This document shows, one piece after another, positions 42,069-49,366 of a DNA stretch of 64,000 nt; within the stretch, counting starts at the first letter, position 1, and each line of letters begins with the position of its first letter. Source of the DNA: Flavobacteriales bacterium (GTDB lineage Bacteria > Bacteroidota > Bacteroidia > Flavobacteriales_F > PHOS-HE28). The stretch is taken from the NCBI GenBank assembly GCA_016715895.1, contig JADJXH010000004.1, positions 2,170,001 to 2,234,000 of the forward strand. Direction: 5' to 3'. A program made the position numbers and the translations under genes. Under the pieces are notes generated by a model. The model saw nothing but the letters and a program-made list of their open reading frames with translations, was not told where the DNA came from and did no database searches.

Positions 42069-42566
42069 TCAGCGTCGCACCGCATAGATCCACTCGTCCT
42101 CCATCTGGCCGTTCTTCACCAGCGTGCCCATGAGCTTCGCCTCCAAGGTGAAGCCGGCCTTCTCCAGGGCCTTCTGCGAGGCGATGTTCCTGCCAAAGGG
42201 CGTGGCGTAGATGCGCGTCACCTCGGGGAAGGCCGCGAAGCCCAGCGGCACCATCTGCCGGATCGCCTCGGTCATGATACCCTGGCCGCGATGTGCCGCC
42301 GCTAGCCAGTAGCCCAGCTCCAGGTTGCGGCGCCAGAGGTCGGCCTTGGGATGCAGCCCGATGGCGCCCACGCACGTGCCATCGATGTCGATGCAACGGC
42401 GCAGCGGAACAGGCTTCATCGCTTCCTCCAGGAAGCCACGGCCATGCTGCTCGGTATAGGGATGCGGGAAGGCGTCGGTGAGGTTGGCGGCGACCGTGGG
42501 GTCGTTGGCATGCTTCACCAGCGCGGCCAGGTCATCGGGGCGGAAGGGGCGGAGGGTGAAGTTCAT
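42069..42566 (-). CDS. GNAT family N-acetyltransferase (RimJ/RimL type)
   Basis: 165 residues from ATG 42566 (MNFTLRPFRPDDLAALVKHA). Acetyl-CoA binding is seen in the pattern LGYWLAAAHRGQGIMTEAIR (R-G-x-G-x-x-T) and the C-terminal NIASQKALEKAGFTLEAKLM. Members with this layout acetylate the N-terminus of ribosomal proteins or small amines; the target here is not known. It converges on the sigma-factor gene with 5 bases between stops. Confidence 0.92.
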   Translation of the reverse strand: MNFTLRPFRPDDLAALVKHANDPTVAANLTDAFPHPYTEQHGRGFLEEAMKPVPLRRCIDIDGTCVGAIGLHPKADLWRRNLELGYWLAAAHRGQGIMTEAIRQMVPLGFAAFPEVTRIYATPFGRNIASQKALEKAGFTLEAKLMGTLVKNGQMEDEWIYAVRR

Positions 42567-42600
42567 GAGGCTATGAAGTGGTGAGCGTCGAGTAGTGAGT

Positions 42601-42653
42601 GGCGAGTGAAATGCCCCCAAAGGAACGCTTGTCGTCGGGGCATTTCACTCGCC
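42601..42653. repeat. Perfect 17-bp inverted repeat between two minus-strand genes
   Basis: GGCGAGTGAAATGCCCC (42601-42617) and its complement GGGGCATTTCACTCGCC (42637-42653) flank a 19-base loop. Further variants of AGTGGCGAGTG and ACTCGCCACTC extend outwards on both sides. It could act as a terminator for the prolyl oligopeptidase transcript, but no T-run follows and it looks more like a dispersed palindromic element. Confidence 0.7.
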
Positions 42654-42707
42654 GCTCAACGGCCGTAGGCCGAACTCGCCACTCGCCACTCTGATGCCTT
42701 TCAACCC

Positions 42708-44864
42708 TCAGAATTTCGGCGTCACACCCATATTGTGGAAGAAGAACGCCCACTTGTCGGCCTGCTCGGCGATGATCTTGCTGGTGGGTTTGCCCGCGCC
42801 GTGGCCGGCCTGGGTCTCCACACGGATCAGCACGGGGGCATCACCCTGCTGGGCGGGTTGCAGCGCACTGATGAACTTGAAGCTGTGCGCGGGCACCACG
42901 CGGTCGTCGTGGTCGGCGGTCATCACCATCGTGGCCGGATAGTTCGCGGGCTTCACGCTGTGCAGCGGGCTGTAGGCCTTCAGGTAGGCGAACTCCTCGG
43001 GGCTGGTCTCCGCGTTGCCATACTCGGGCGTCCAGCCGAAGCCGGCGGTGAATTTCTGGAAGCGCAGCATGTCCAGCACGCCCACCTCGGGGAAGCACAC
43101 GCCGAAGAGGTCGGGACGCTGCGTCATCACCGCGCCAACGAGCAGGCCGCCGTTGCTGCCACCATTGATGCCCAGGTGCGGCGTGTCGGTCCACTTCCCG
43201 GCGATCAGGTATTCCGCCGCGGCGATGAAGTCATCGAACACGTTCTGCTTCTTCTCCTTCATGCCGGCCTTGTGCCAGTCCTCGCCGTACTCACCACCGC
43301 CGCGCAGGTTGGCCAGTGCGAACACACCACCTTGCTCCAGCAGCAGCATGCGGCTGGTGCTGAAGCTGGGGGTGAGGCTGACGTTGAAGCCACCATAGGC
43401 ATAAAGCAGCGTGGGGTTCTTGCCGTTCTTCTCCACGCCCTTCTTGTGCACGATGAACATGGGCACCTTCGTGCCGTCCTTGCTGGTGTAGAACACCTGT
43501 TCGGTGACGAAGTCGCTCGGGTCGAACTTCAGCTCGGGACGGAACCACACCTCGCTCTTGCCGGTGGCGTAGTCGTACTTGTAGATGCTGCCGGGGTCGG
43601 TGAAGCTGGTGAAGCTGTAGAAGCTGAAGGTGTCGCCACGCTTGCCGCCGAAGCCGCCCGCGCTGCCGATGTCGGGCAGTGCGATCTCCTGCTTGTCCGT
43701 GCCATCGAGCTTCATGCGGTGGAAACGGCTGGTGGCGTCCTTCAGGTATTCCGCGAAGAGCAGTCCGCCGCCAGTGCTCACGCTCTGCAGCAGTTCCGGG
43801 GCCTGGGGGATGATGTCCTTCCAGTTCTCTTTGGCGGGGTTCTTCGGGTCCACCTCCACCAGGCGGTAGTTGGGCGCGTCCACCTCGGTCATCACCAGGA
43901 ACTTGCCGGTGGCGGGCACGAAGTCGATGATGCTCGTCTTGTGGTCGAAGCCGGTCTGCAGGGGCACCCACTTCGTGGCCGGGGTGGGGATGCCACCCGT
44001 GCGCAGGTCGTGGAAGTACATCTCGAAGCCGTCGGTGCCGGTGCTCACGTACAGCGTGGCGAACTCCTCAGCCTCGGTGACGCCGGCGCCCACATAGAGA
44101 TCGCCGTTCTGTTTGTTCTCCCACACGAGCACATCCTTCTCCTGCGGATCGCCTAGCTTGTGGTAGTACACCTTTTGGAACTTGCTGGCGGCGCTCAGTT
44201 CGGTGCCCTTGGCGGGGGTGGGGTAGCGGCTGTAGAAGAAACCGTCCTTGTACCACGAGGCCCCGCTGAACTTGCTCCACTTGAGCAGGTCGGTGGTGGG
44301 CTGCAGGGTGCTGAGGTCGTACACCATGATCTCCTGCCAGTCGCTGCCGGCCTTCTGCACGCTCACCGCCATGTAGCGGTCGTCGTGGCTGGTGCCGATG
44401 GGGCTGTAGGTGGTGGTGCCGGCGGGGTCGAGCGCGTTGGGGTCGATGAAGACCTTGTCCTCGCCATCGAGGCCCTTGCGCACGTAGATCACGCTCTGGT
44501 TCTGCAGGCCGCTGTTCTTCCACACGAAGTAGAGCTCGCCCACACGCATGGGGCCGCCCACCTTGGGGAAGTTGTACAGCTCCTCATAGCGCTTGGCGAG
44601 GCTGTCGCGGAAGGGGATCTTGGCCAGGAAGCCGTTGGTGACGGCGTTCTGCGCCTTCACCCATGCGGCGGTCTCGGCGCTGGTGTCGTTCTCCAGCCAG
44701 CGGTACGGGTCGGCGATCCAGGTGCCGTGCAGGCTGTCGCCGGCGGTGCTGTCCTTGCGGGTCTCGGGGTAGGCGATCTTCTCCACGGTGGTCGTCTTCT
44801 CGGGTTGCTGCGGCGACCCGCAGGCGGCCAGCAGGAGCACTGCGGGCAGGATGGGCTGTTTCAT
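42708..44864 (-). CDS. Prolyl oligopeptidase family serine peptidase (lipoprotein)
   Basis: 718 residues from ATG 44864. The signal ends in a lipobox (AVLLLAAC). An N-terminal seven-bladed propeller (YPETRKDSTAGDSLHGTWIA, DPYRWLENDTSAETAAWVKA) is followed by an alpha/beta hydrolase. The catalytic triad is visible: Ser in GINGGSNGGLLVG, Asp in TADHDDRVVPAH and His in ETQAGHGAGKPTSK. It cleaves after proline in short peptides, probably in the periplasm or at the surface. The length is right for the family. Confidence 0.95.
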   Translation of the reverse strand: MKQPILPAVLLLAACGSPQQPEKTTTVEKIAYPETRKDSTAGDSLHGTWIADPYRWLENDTSAETAAWVKAQNAVTNGFLAKIPFRDSLAKRYEELYNFPKVGGPMRVGELYFVWKNSGLQNQSVIYVRKGLDGEDKVFIDPNALDPAGTTTYSPIGTSHDDRYMAVSVQKAGSDWQEIMVYDLSTLQPTTDLLKWSKFSGASWYKDGFFYSRYPTPAKGTELSAASKFQKVYYHKLGDPQEKDVLVWENKQNGDLYVGAGVTEAEEFATLYVSTGTDGFEMYFHDLRTGGIPTPATKWVPLQTGFDHKTSIIDFVPATGKFLVMTEVDAPNYRLVEVDPKNPAKENWKDIIPQAPELLQSVSTGGGLLFAEYLKDATSRFHRMKLDGTDKQEIALPDIGSAGGFGGKRGDTFSFYSFTSFTDPGSIYKYDYATGKSEVWFRPELKFDPSDFVTEQVFYTSKDGTKVPMFIVHKKGVEKNGKNPTLLYAYGGFNVSLTPSFSTSRMLLLEQGGVFALANLRGGGEYGEDWHKAGMKEKKQNVFDDFIAAAEYLIAGKWTDTPHLGINGGSNGGLLVGAVMTQRPDLFGVCFPEVGVLDMLRFQKFTAGFGWTPEYGNAETSPEEFAYLKAYSPLHSVKPANYPATMVMTADHDDRVVPAHSFKFISALQPAQQGDAPVLIRVETQAGHGAGKPTSKIIAEQADKWAFFFHNMGVTPKF

Positions 44865-44938
44865 GACCGGGTTTGGGACGGCGAAAATAGCCGCCACCGG
44901 GCCGCCGGGGCCGGGACAAGCAGGGACGGACGGTTGGT

Positions 44939-46246
44939 TCAGGCCACCTTGCGGCGGCCGACCTTGTGGCCGCGCAGCTCGTAGTGCGTGCCGGCCACGG
45001 GCAGCAGATCGATGTCGGCATCCAGCTGGCCGGCCAGGGTGTGGATCAGCTCCATGCCCAGGCTGTTGGGCCGTTCCCATTTGTCGCGACCGGGGATGCC
45101 GGGTCCGTCGTCGCCGATGCGCAACAGCAGGCCGTCCTCCTCACTGCCGCTGAGGTGCACGGTGAGCGTGCCCTCCATCCGCCCTTTGAAGGCGTACTTG
45201 AAGCTGTTGCTGATGATCTCGTTGATGAGCAGGCCGAGCGGAACCAGCGTGTCCACCCCCAGCGTGCGCACCTGGATGTCGATGTCCTGCCGGAGGCGGA
45301 CGCCCACGGCATAGGCATGGATCAGGTCGCGCACGAGGCTTTCCAGGTAGGACCGTACGTCGATGTTCGCCAGGTCCTTGCTGAGGTAGGTCTGCTCATG
45401 CACGAGGGCCATGGCGCTCACGCGGGTGATGCACTCGTTGAACAGCTCCTTCACGCGGGGGTCGTCCACCTGGTCGGTCTGGAAGCGGATGAGGCTCTTG
45501 ACGATCTGCAGGTTGTTCTTCACGCGGTGATGGATCTCCTTCAGCATCACCTCCTTCTCCTCCTTGCTGAGCATCGTTTCACGGAGCTCCCGGTTGGTCT
45601 GTTCGAGCCGTTGTTTCGCCTCAGCGAGCTGATCGCCGCGCTGGCGGCTGTCCACGAGAAGCCTGCGGTTCATGCCCACGAGCAGGGCGAACACGACGGC
45701 CATCAGGCACGACAGGAACATGAGCACCTGGGCCTCGTCCCAGCGACGGCTGAGCTGGGCGGAATGGACGCTGAGCCCCTGCTCATGGACGGCGCGGGCA
45801 GTGCGGTCGATGGTCTTGGAGGCGCGTTGGGCCACCAGCTGGAGGATGGCCTGCACCGTACGTTCCTCGCGAAGGTCGACCGCCTGCACCTCGGCGAGAT
45901 GGTGCAGTGAATCGGCCTGGTCGAAGGCGAGCAGCAGCCTGGGGCGCAGTTCGGTCATGCCGGGCTCCTGGCTGAACCGGGCCGCGGTGCGGTCGAGGTC
46001 GGCGCGCAGACCGGTCATCCGTTCCTCCCAGTGGCCGCGGCCGGTGTGGAGGTCCACCCGGTGCATGGTGGCGAGTTCGCTCACCGCGCGGCTCATCCGG
46101 GCCAGGGCGTCGAGCAGTTCCACTTCGGCGCCCATGCGCTGTTGCACGTCACGCGCACGGGAGACCAGGTGAAGGTCGAAGGAGATGAAGAGGACCGCCA
46201 GCACGGTGGCGACGATCGGCCAGAAACGATGGGAGCGGTGGTCCAA
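44939..46246 (-). CDS. Membrane-bound sensor histidine kinase (HisKA_2 / HWE-like)
   Basis: 435 residues from a TTG start at 46246 (no nearby ATG fits). Two membrane helices (~residues 10-28 and ~183-203) bracket a helical sensor domain of ~150 residues. After a coiled coil (LAEAKQRLEQTNRELRETML) comes the phospho-acceptor LKEIHHRVKNNLQIVKSLIR, characteristic of HisKA_2. The ATPase part reads PLGLLINEIISNSFKYAFKG and LRIGDDGPGIPG. No response regulator is adjacent; its partner may be the regulators at 48.5-49.3 kb. Confidence 0.93.
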   Translation of the reverse strand: MDHRSHRFWPIVATVLAVLFISFDLHLVSRARDVQQRMGAEVELLDALARMSRAVSELATMHRVDLHTGRGHWEERMTGLRADLDRTAARFSQEPGMTELRPRLLLAFDQADSLHHLAEVQAVDLREERTVQAILQLVAQRASKTIDRTARAVHEQGLSVHSAQLSRRWDEAQVLMFLSCLMAVVFALLVGMNRRLLVDSRQRGDQLAEAKQRLEQTNRELRETMLSKEEKEVMLKEIHHRVKNNLQIVKSLIRFQTDQVDDPRVKELFNECITRVSAMALVHEQTYLSKDLANIDVRSYLESLVRDLIHAYAVGVRLRQDIDIQVRTLGVDTLVPLGLLINEIISNSFKYAFKGRMEGTLTVHLSGSEEDGLLLRIGDDGPGIPGRDKWERPNSLGMELIHTLAGQLDADIDLLPVAGTHYELRGHKVGRRKVA

Positions 46247-46301
46247 GGGGGAGCGTTGGCGTCCGGTTCAACGGAGGCCACGGCCCGGAGGTTGCCCCGG
46301 A

Positions 46302-46844
46302 TCAGGGCGCGGTGCGGAGCAGGGCGCCGAAGTTCCTGAGGAGCCCCTCGCCCTTCTGCCGGGCCAGCGCGCGGATCTCGGCGAGGAGCCCGGAGGCCGT
46401 ACGGGCGGACAGGCCCGGGGGGCGCCTGGCCGCGGGGCCGCCGGCGGTGATCACGCCGAGGTCCGTGCCGCCGCGCATGGCGCTGCGGTTGCCGGTGTGA
46501 CGGAAGGGACCGATGCTCACCTCACAACCGCCGTTGGTGGCGATGATCCGCACCCGGTAGCTCACCCGGCCCATGGTCTCCTCCCGTCCGGTGATGTCCT
46601 TGGACCGGAAGTTGAAATGAGCGCTGCCTTCCAGATGGTCGGGCCGCTCATCGGCAGGGCCCAGCGAGGCCCCGGGTTCCCGACCGAAGGTCTGCGCCCA
46701 GGCCTGCTGCGCCCGTTCGATCACCTGCGTCCGGCTCAGGGGCAGGCTGTAGGCGGTGGTGATCATCAGGGCCTGCGTGCTGTCCGCCTGCGCCCGCAGC
46801 CCGAACGTCCCTGCGAGGGAGCATAGCAAGATCAGGCCGCGCAT
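46302..46844 (-). CDS. DUF4468-like secreted protein
   Basis: 180 residues from ATG 46844 (MRGLILLCSLAGTFGLRAQ), with a clear signal peptide. The body (TQALMITTAYSLPLSRTQVI, ERAQQAWAQTFGRE ... LEGSAHFNFRSKDITGREE ... VSYRVRIIATNGGCEVSIGP) follows the DUF4468 TBP-like pattern: an AxxWAxxxF helix, then alternating strands with a central YRVRI. Function unknown. The C-terminus (ASGLLAEIRALARQKGEGLL) is helical. Confidence 0.75.
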   Translation of the reverse strand: MRGLILLCSLAGTFGLRAQADSTQALMITTAYSLPLSRTQVIERAQQAWAQTFGREPGASLGPADERPDHLEGSAHFNFRSKDITGREETMGRVSYRVRIIATNGGCEVSIGPFRHTGNRSAMRGGTDLGVITAGGPAARRPPGLSARTASGLLAEIRALARQKGEGLLRNFGALLRTAP

Positions 46845-46879
46845 GGTCCGGCGAAGGTACGGGGGGCGGTGGAGGCGAC

Positions 46880-46887
46880 TACTTTTG
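46880..46887 (+). promoter_or_regulatory. -7 promoter box (TACTTTTG) of the NYN-domain gene
   Basis: A perfect TAnnTTTG box lies 30 bases before the ATG of the NYN gene. The same octamer precedes the DUF47 gene at 52917. No clear -33 box is seen. Confidence 0.5.
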
Positions 46888-46917
46888 GCCCCTTCTTCAA
46901 CCATCAACTTCACATCC

Positions 46918-47835
46918 ATGGCAGGTGCAACGGCCCTCAAGGTGGGCGTCTTCTACGACGGCAGCTATTTCACCCACGTCAGCAACTATTACAACTACGT
47001 GCATCCGCACCGCAGGCGCATCCACATCGGCGGGTTGCACGACTACATCCGTCACATGGTGGGCGAGCGGGAGGGCACCCACCCCAACCTCTGCCACATC
47101 ATCGATGCCCACTTCTTCCGCGGGCGCTTCACCGCGCGCGAGGCCAACGAGAAGCCGAACCAGCTCTACTACGACCGCGTGTTCGATGATGTGCTCATGT
47201 ACAACGCGGTGCAGACCCACTACCTGCCGGTGAAGGACCTGATGGGCCGCAAGCGGGAGAAGGGCATCGACGTGCTGATGGCGTTGGAGACCTACGAACT
47301 GTGCATGCTGAAGCGCTACGACATCGTGGTGCTGATCGCCAGCGACGGCGACCACGTGCCCCTGGTGCGCAAGCTGCACGCGCTCGGCTGCAAGACCATG
47401 CTGCTGGGCTGGGACTTCGAGTTCACCGATCAGGAGAGCGGCGAGGTGCAGGTGACCAAGACGAGCACCGACCTGTGGAACGAGGTGAGCTACCCGATGC
47501 CGATGCACGACCTGATCGACGAGGGTCTTCGCGACAACGATGCGGTGGTGCGCGAGCTGTTCGTGCTGCGGGACACCACGGTGCGTGAAGGCGAGGAGGG
47601 GGCGCCGGGGGCCGCTGCGCTGCCGGTGGACGATGAGCGGCACCGCAGCACGGTGATGAGCCTGCACAGCGGATACGGCTTCATCCGCTACCCGGACAAC
47701 AACCTGTTCTTCCTGCGCGACGACCTGATCGACGTGCCCTTCGCCGAGCTGGCGGTGGGTGACGAGCTGGAGTTCAACGTGGCGATGAACGCCAAAGGCC
47801 AGCGCGTGGCCAAGCGCATCACCCGCCCGGCCTGA
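46918..47835 (+). CDS. NYN-domain (LabA/DUF88) RNase-like protein with cold-shock-type C-terminal domain
   Basis: 305 residues from ATG 46918. The NYN domain has the acidic PIN-like set: VGVFYDGSYF at the start, GIDVLMALETYELCMLKRYD in the middle and VVLIASDGDHVPLVRKLHAL later. Such domains cleave or process RNA. The last ~65 residues (HRSTVMSLHSGYGFIRYPDN, NLFFLRDDLIDV ... VGDELEFNVAMNAKGQRVAK) form a cold-shock/OB fold with the GYGFI and LFFL RNA-binding motifs. The fusion suggests an RNase with its own RNA-binding domain. It converges on the histidine kinase gene with a 17-base overlap. Confidence 0.88.
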   Translation: MAGATALKVGVFYDGSYFTHVSNYYNYVHPHRRRIHIGGLHDYIRHMVGEREGTHPNLCHIIDAHFFRGRFTAREANEKPNQLYYDRVFDDVLMYNAVQTHYLPVKDLMGRKREKGIDVLMALETYELCMLKRYDIVVLIASDGDHVPLVRKLHALGCKTMLLGWDFEFTDQESGEVQVTKTSTDLWNEVSYPMPMHDLIDEGLRDNDAVVRELFVLRDTTVREGEEGAPGAAALPVDDERHRSTVMSLHSGYGFIRYPDNNLFFLRDDLIDVPFAELAVGDELEFNVAMNAKGQRVAKRITRPA

Positions 47836-48538
47836 GGGGTACGGCGAGCGTGAACGTGCATCCGTTGCCCGGTCCATCGCTGTGGGCCACGAGGCGGCCG
47901 CCGTGCGCCTGTGCCCACTGGTGGGCCCGCGCCAGGGTGCCTCTGGACTGGCCTTCGCCCGCGGTGGGCTGCGAGCCGAGCCATGCATACCGGTCGAACA
48001 CCTGGGCCAGGTCCTCCGCGCCGAGGCCCACGCCCCGGTCGATCACACGCACCACCGCATCCCGGTCGAACCGCACGGCCTGGAGCTTTACGGTGGACCC
48101 TTCGGGGGCGAACTTCGATGCGTTGGTGAGCAGGGCATGCACCAGATCGATGAGCAGGTCCTGTTCGCCGAGGATGGGCAGTGGCTCGGCGAGGTCGAGG
48201 TCGAGGGTCTGCCGCTTCCGTGCGAAACGGGCCGAGCTGCGCTCAGCCGCCAGCCGGGCGATGGAGGCCAGGTCGGTCGGCCGAAGGTCGAGGGTGCCGG
48301 GCCCGCGCTCCACACCCAGGTCATCCAGCGCGCGCTCCAGGGTGTGCATCGCCTGGAAGAGGTTGCGTTCGGCGAACCGGTGCAGCTCTTCCGCGCTCAG
48401 GCCCGACCCCGGCTCCCGCAATCCGCGCAGCGCCTCCAGCGCGGCACCGATGCGGTTCTTCAGGTCGTGCGAGAGCTTGTGCAGCCGCTCATCGAGGGCG
48501 GTGCGGTCGCGACCGCCGGAGGCTTCAGTGGGCGACAT
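47819..48538 (-). CDS. Soluble histidine kinase without sensor domain
   Basis: 239 residues from ATG 48538, which lies inside the end of the preceding response-regulator gene (14-base overlap). Only the kinase core is present: the dimerisation box LHKLSHDLKNRIGAALEALR and the ATPase part (DLVHALLTNASKFAPEGSTV, VRVIDRGVGLGAEDLAQVFD, GTLARAHQWAQAHGGRL). No membrane helix, PAS or GAF domain is seen, so its input must come from a partner protein. It is third in an overlapping set after two response regulators. Confidence 0.85.
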   Translation of the reverse strand: MSPTEASGGRDRTALDERLHKLSHDLKNRIGAALEALRGLREPGSGLSAEELHRFAERNLFQAMHTLERALDDLGVERGPGTLDLRPTDLASIARLAAERSSARFARKRQTLDLDLAEPLPILGEQDLLIDLVHALLTNASKFAPEGSTVKLQAVRFDRDAVVRVIDRGVGLGAEDLAQVFDRYAWLGSQPTAGEGQSRGTLARAHQWAQAHGGRLVAHSDGPGNGCTFTLAVPLRPGG

Positions 48539-48899
48539 CGGCGCGGAGCAATTGCTCCAGCATGTCCATGAGGCCGTCGGAGCTGATGGGCTTGGCCAGG
48601 TAACGCGCACCTTTCAGGGCCCGGATGGCGTCCACCACCTCGGGCTTCGTGCTGGCCGTCAGGAACAGGATGGGGATGGGGTCGGTGGCATGGATCTGCT
48701 GGGCGAGCTCCAATCCGGTGCGCGGGCCTTTCAGGTAGACGTCCATGATGATCACATCCGGGCGCTCCTGGTCCAGGAGGTCCTCGGCCTCCTCGCTGCT
48801 GCGGGCCACGCCGATCACCTCGAAGCCCATGCGTTCGATCTGCAGGCGGTAGCCGAAGGAGATGATGGCCTCGTCCTCGATGATCAGGACCTTTTTCAT
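48525..48899 (-). CDS. Single-domain response regulator
   Basis: 124 residues: just a receiver domain. The acidic pocket is IIEDEAII, the phospho-acceptor Asp is in VIIMDVYLKGPRTGLE, the Thr in ILFLTASTKPE and the Lys in ARYLAKPISSDG. With no output domain it must act by protein contact or phosphotransfer. It overlaps the regulator upstream by four bases and the kinase downstream by 14. Confidence 0.93.
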   Translation of the reverse strand: MKKVLIIEDEAIISFGYRLQIERMGFEVIGVARSSEEAEDLLDQERPDVIIMDVYLKGPRTGLELAQQIHATDPIPILFLTASTKPEVVDAIRALKGARYLAKPISSDGLMDMLEQLLRADVAH

Positions 48900-49327
48900 G
48901 GGATGGGGGGGTTGGCGGAGGCCTTTCGGGCCTGATGAACGGCCACGACGCGCTCGAACGATTCGGCGGTCAGGGCCTTTTCCACGTAGCCTACGACGGA
49001 CCGGAAGCGCCGGGCCTGGTCCATGTCGCAGGGGCGGTTGCTTGAACTGAACATCACCACCGAGGTATGGTCGTTGGGCAGGATGCCGTCGGCCTCGCAC
49101 ACGCCGACCAGGTCGAAGCCGGTCATGCCGGGCATGTTGATGTCCACGAGCATCAGGTCAGGCCGGTCGCCGTCGGCGCGGAGATGCTCCAGGGCCGCGT
49201 TGGCGTTGGTGAAGCAGGTGATGCGCCCGGTGAAGCCGCTCCGCTTCAGCACCATTCGGGTGACGAAGTTGCAGTCCTCCTCGTCGTCGATGAGGAGGAT
49301 GTGCGCGATCGGGTGCGCGGCGGGCAT
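48896..49327 (-). CDS. Single-domain response regulator
   Basis: 143 residues. The receiver residues are ILLIDDEEDC, phospho-acceptor Asp in LMLVDINMPGMTGFDLVGVC, Ser/Thr in VVMFSSSNRP and Lys in VVGYVEKALTAESF. The stretch around the Thr is altered (MFSSSNRPCDMDQARRF), as in regulators of the Rcp1/phytochrome type. First gene of the overlapping set of regulator, regulator and kinase. Confidence 0.92.
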   Translation of the reverse strand: MPAAHPIAHILLIDDEEDCNFVTRMVLKRSGFTGRITCFTNANAALEHLRADGDRPDLMLVDINMPGMTGFDLVGVCEADGILPNDHTSVVMFSSSNRPCDMDQARRFRSVVGYVEKALTAESFERVVAVHQARKASANPPIP

Positions 49328-49366
49328 GGGCCCTTGCTACGCGATCGGAGGGGCCAGGGTTCCGCC

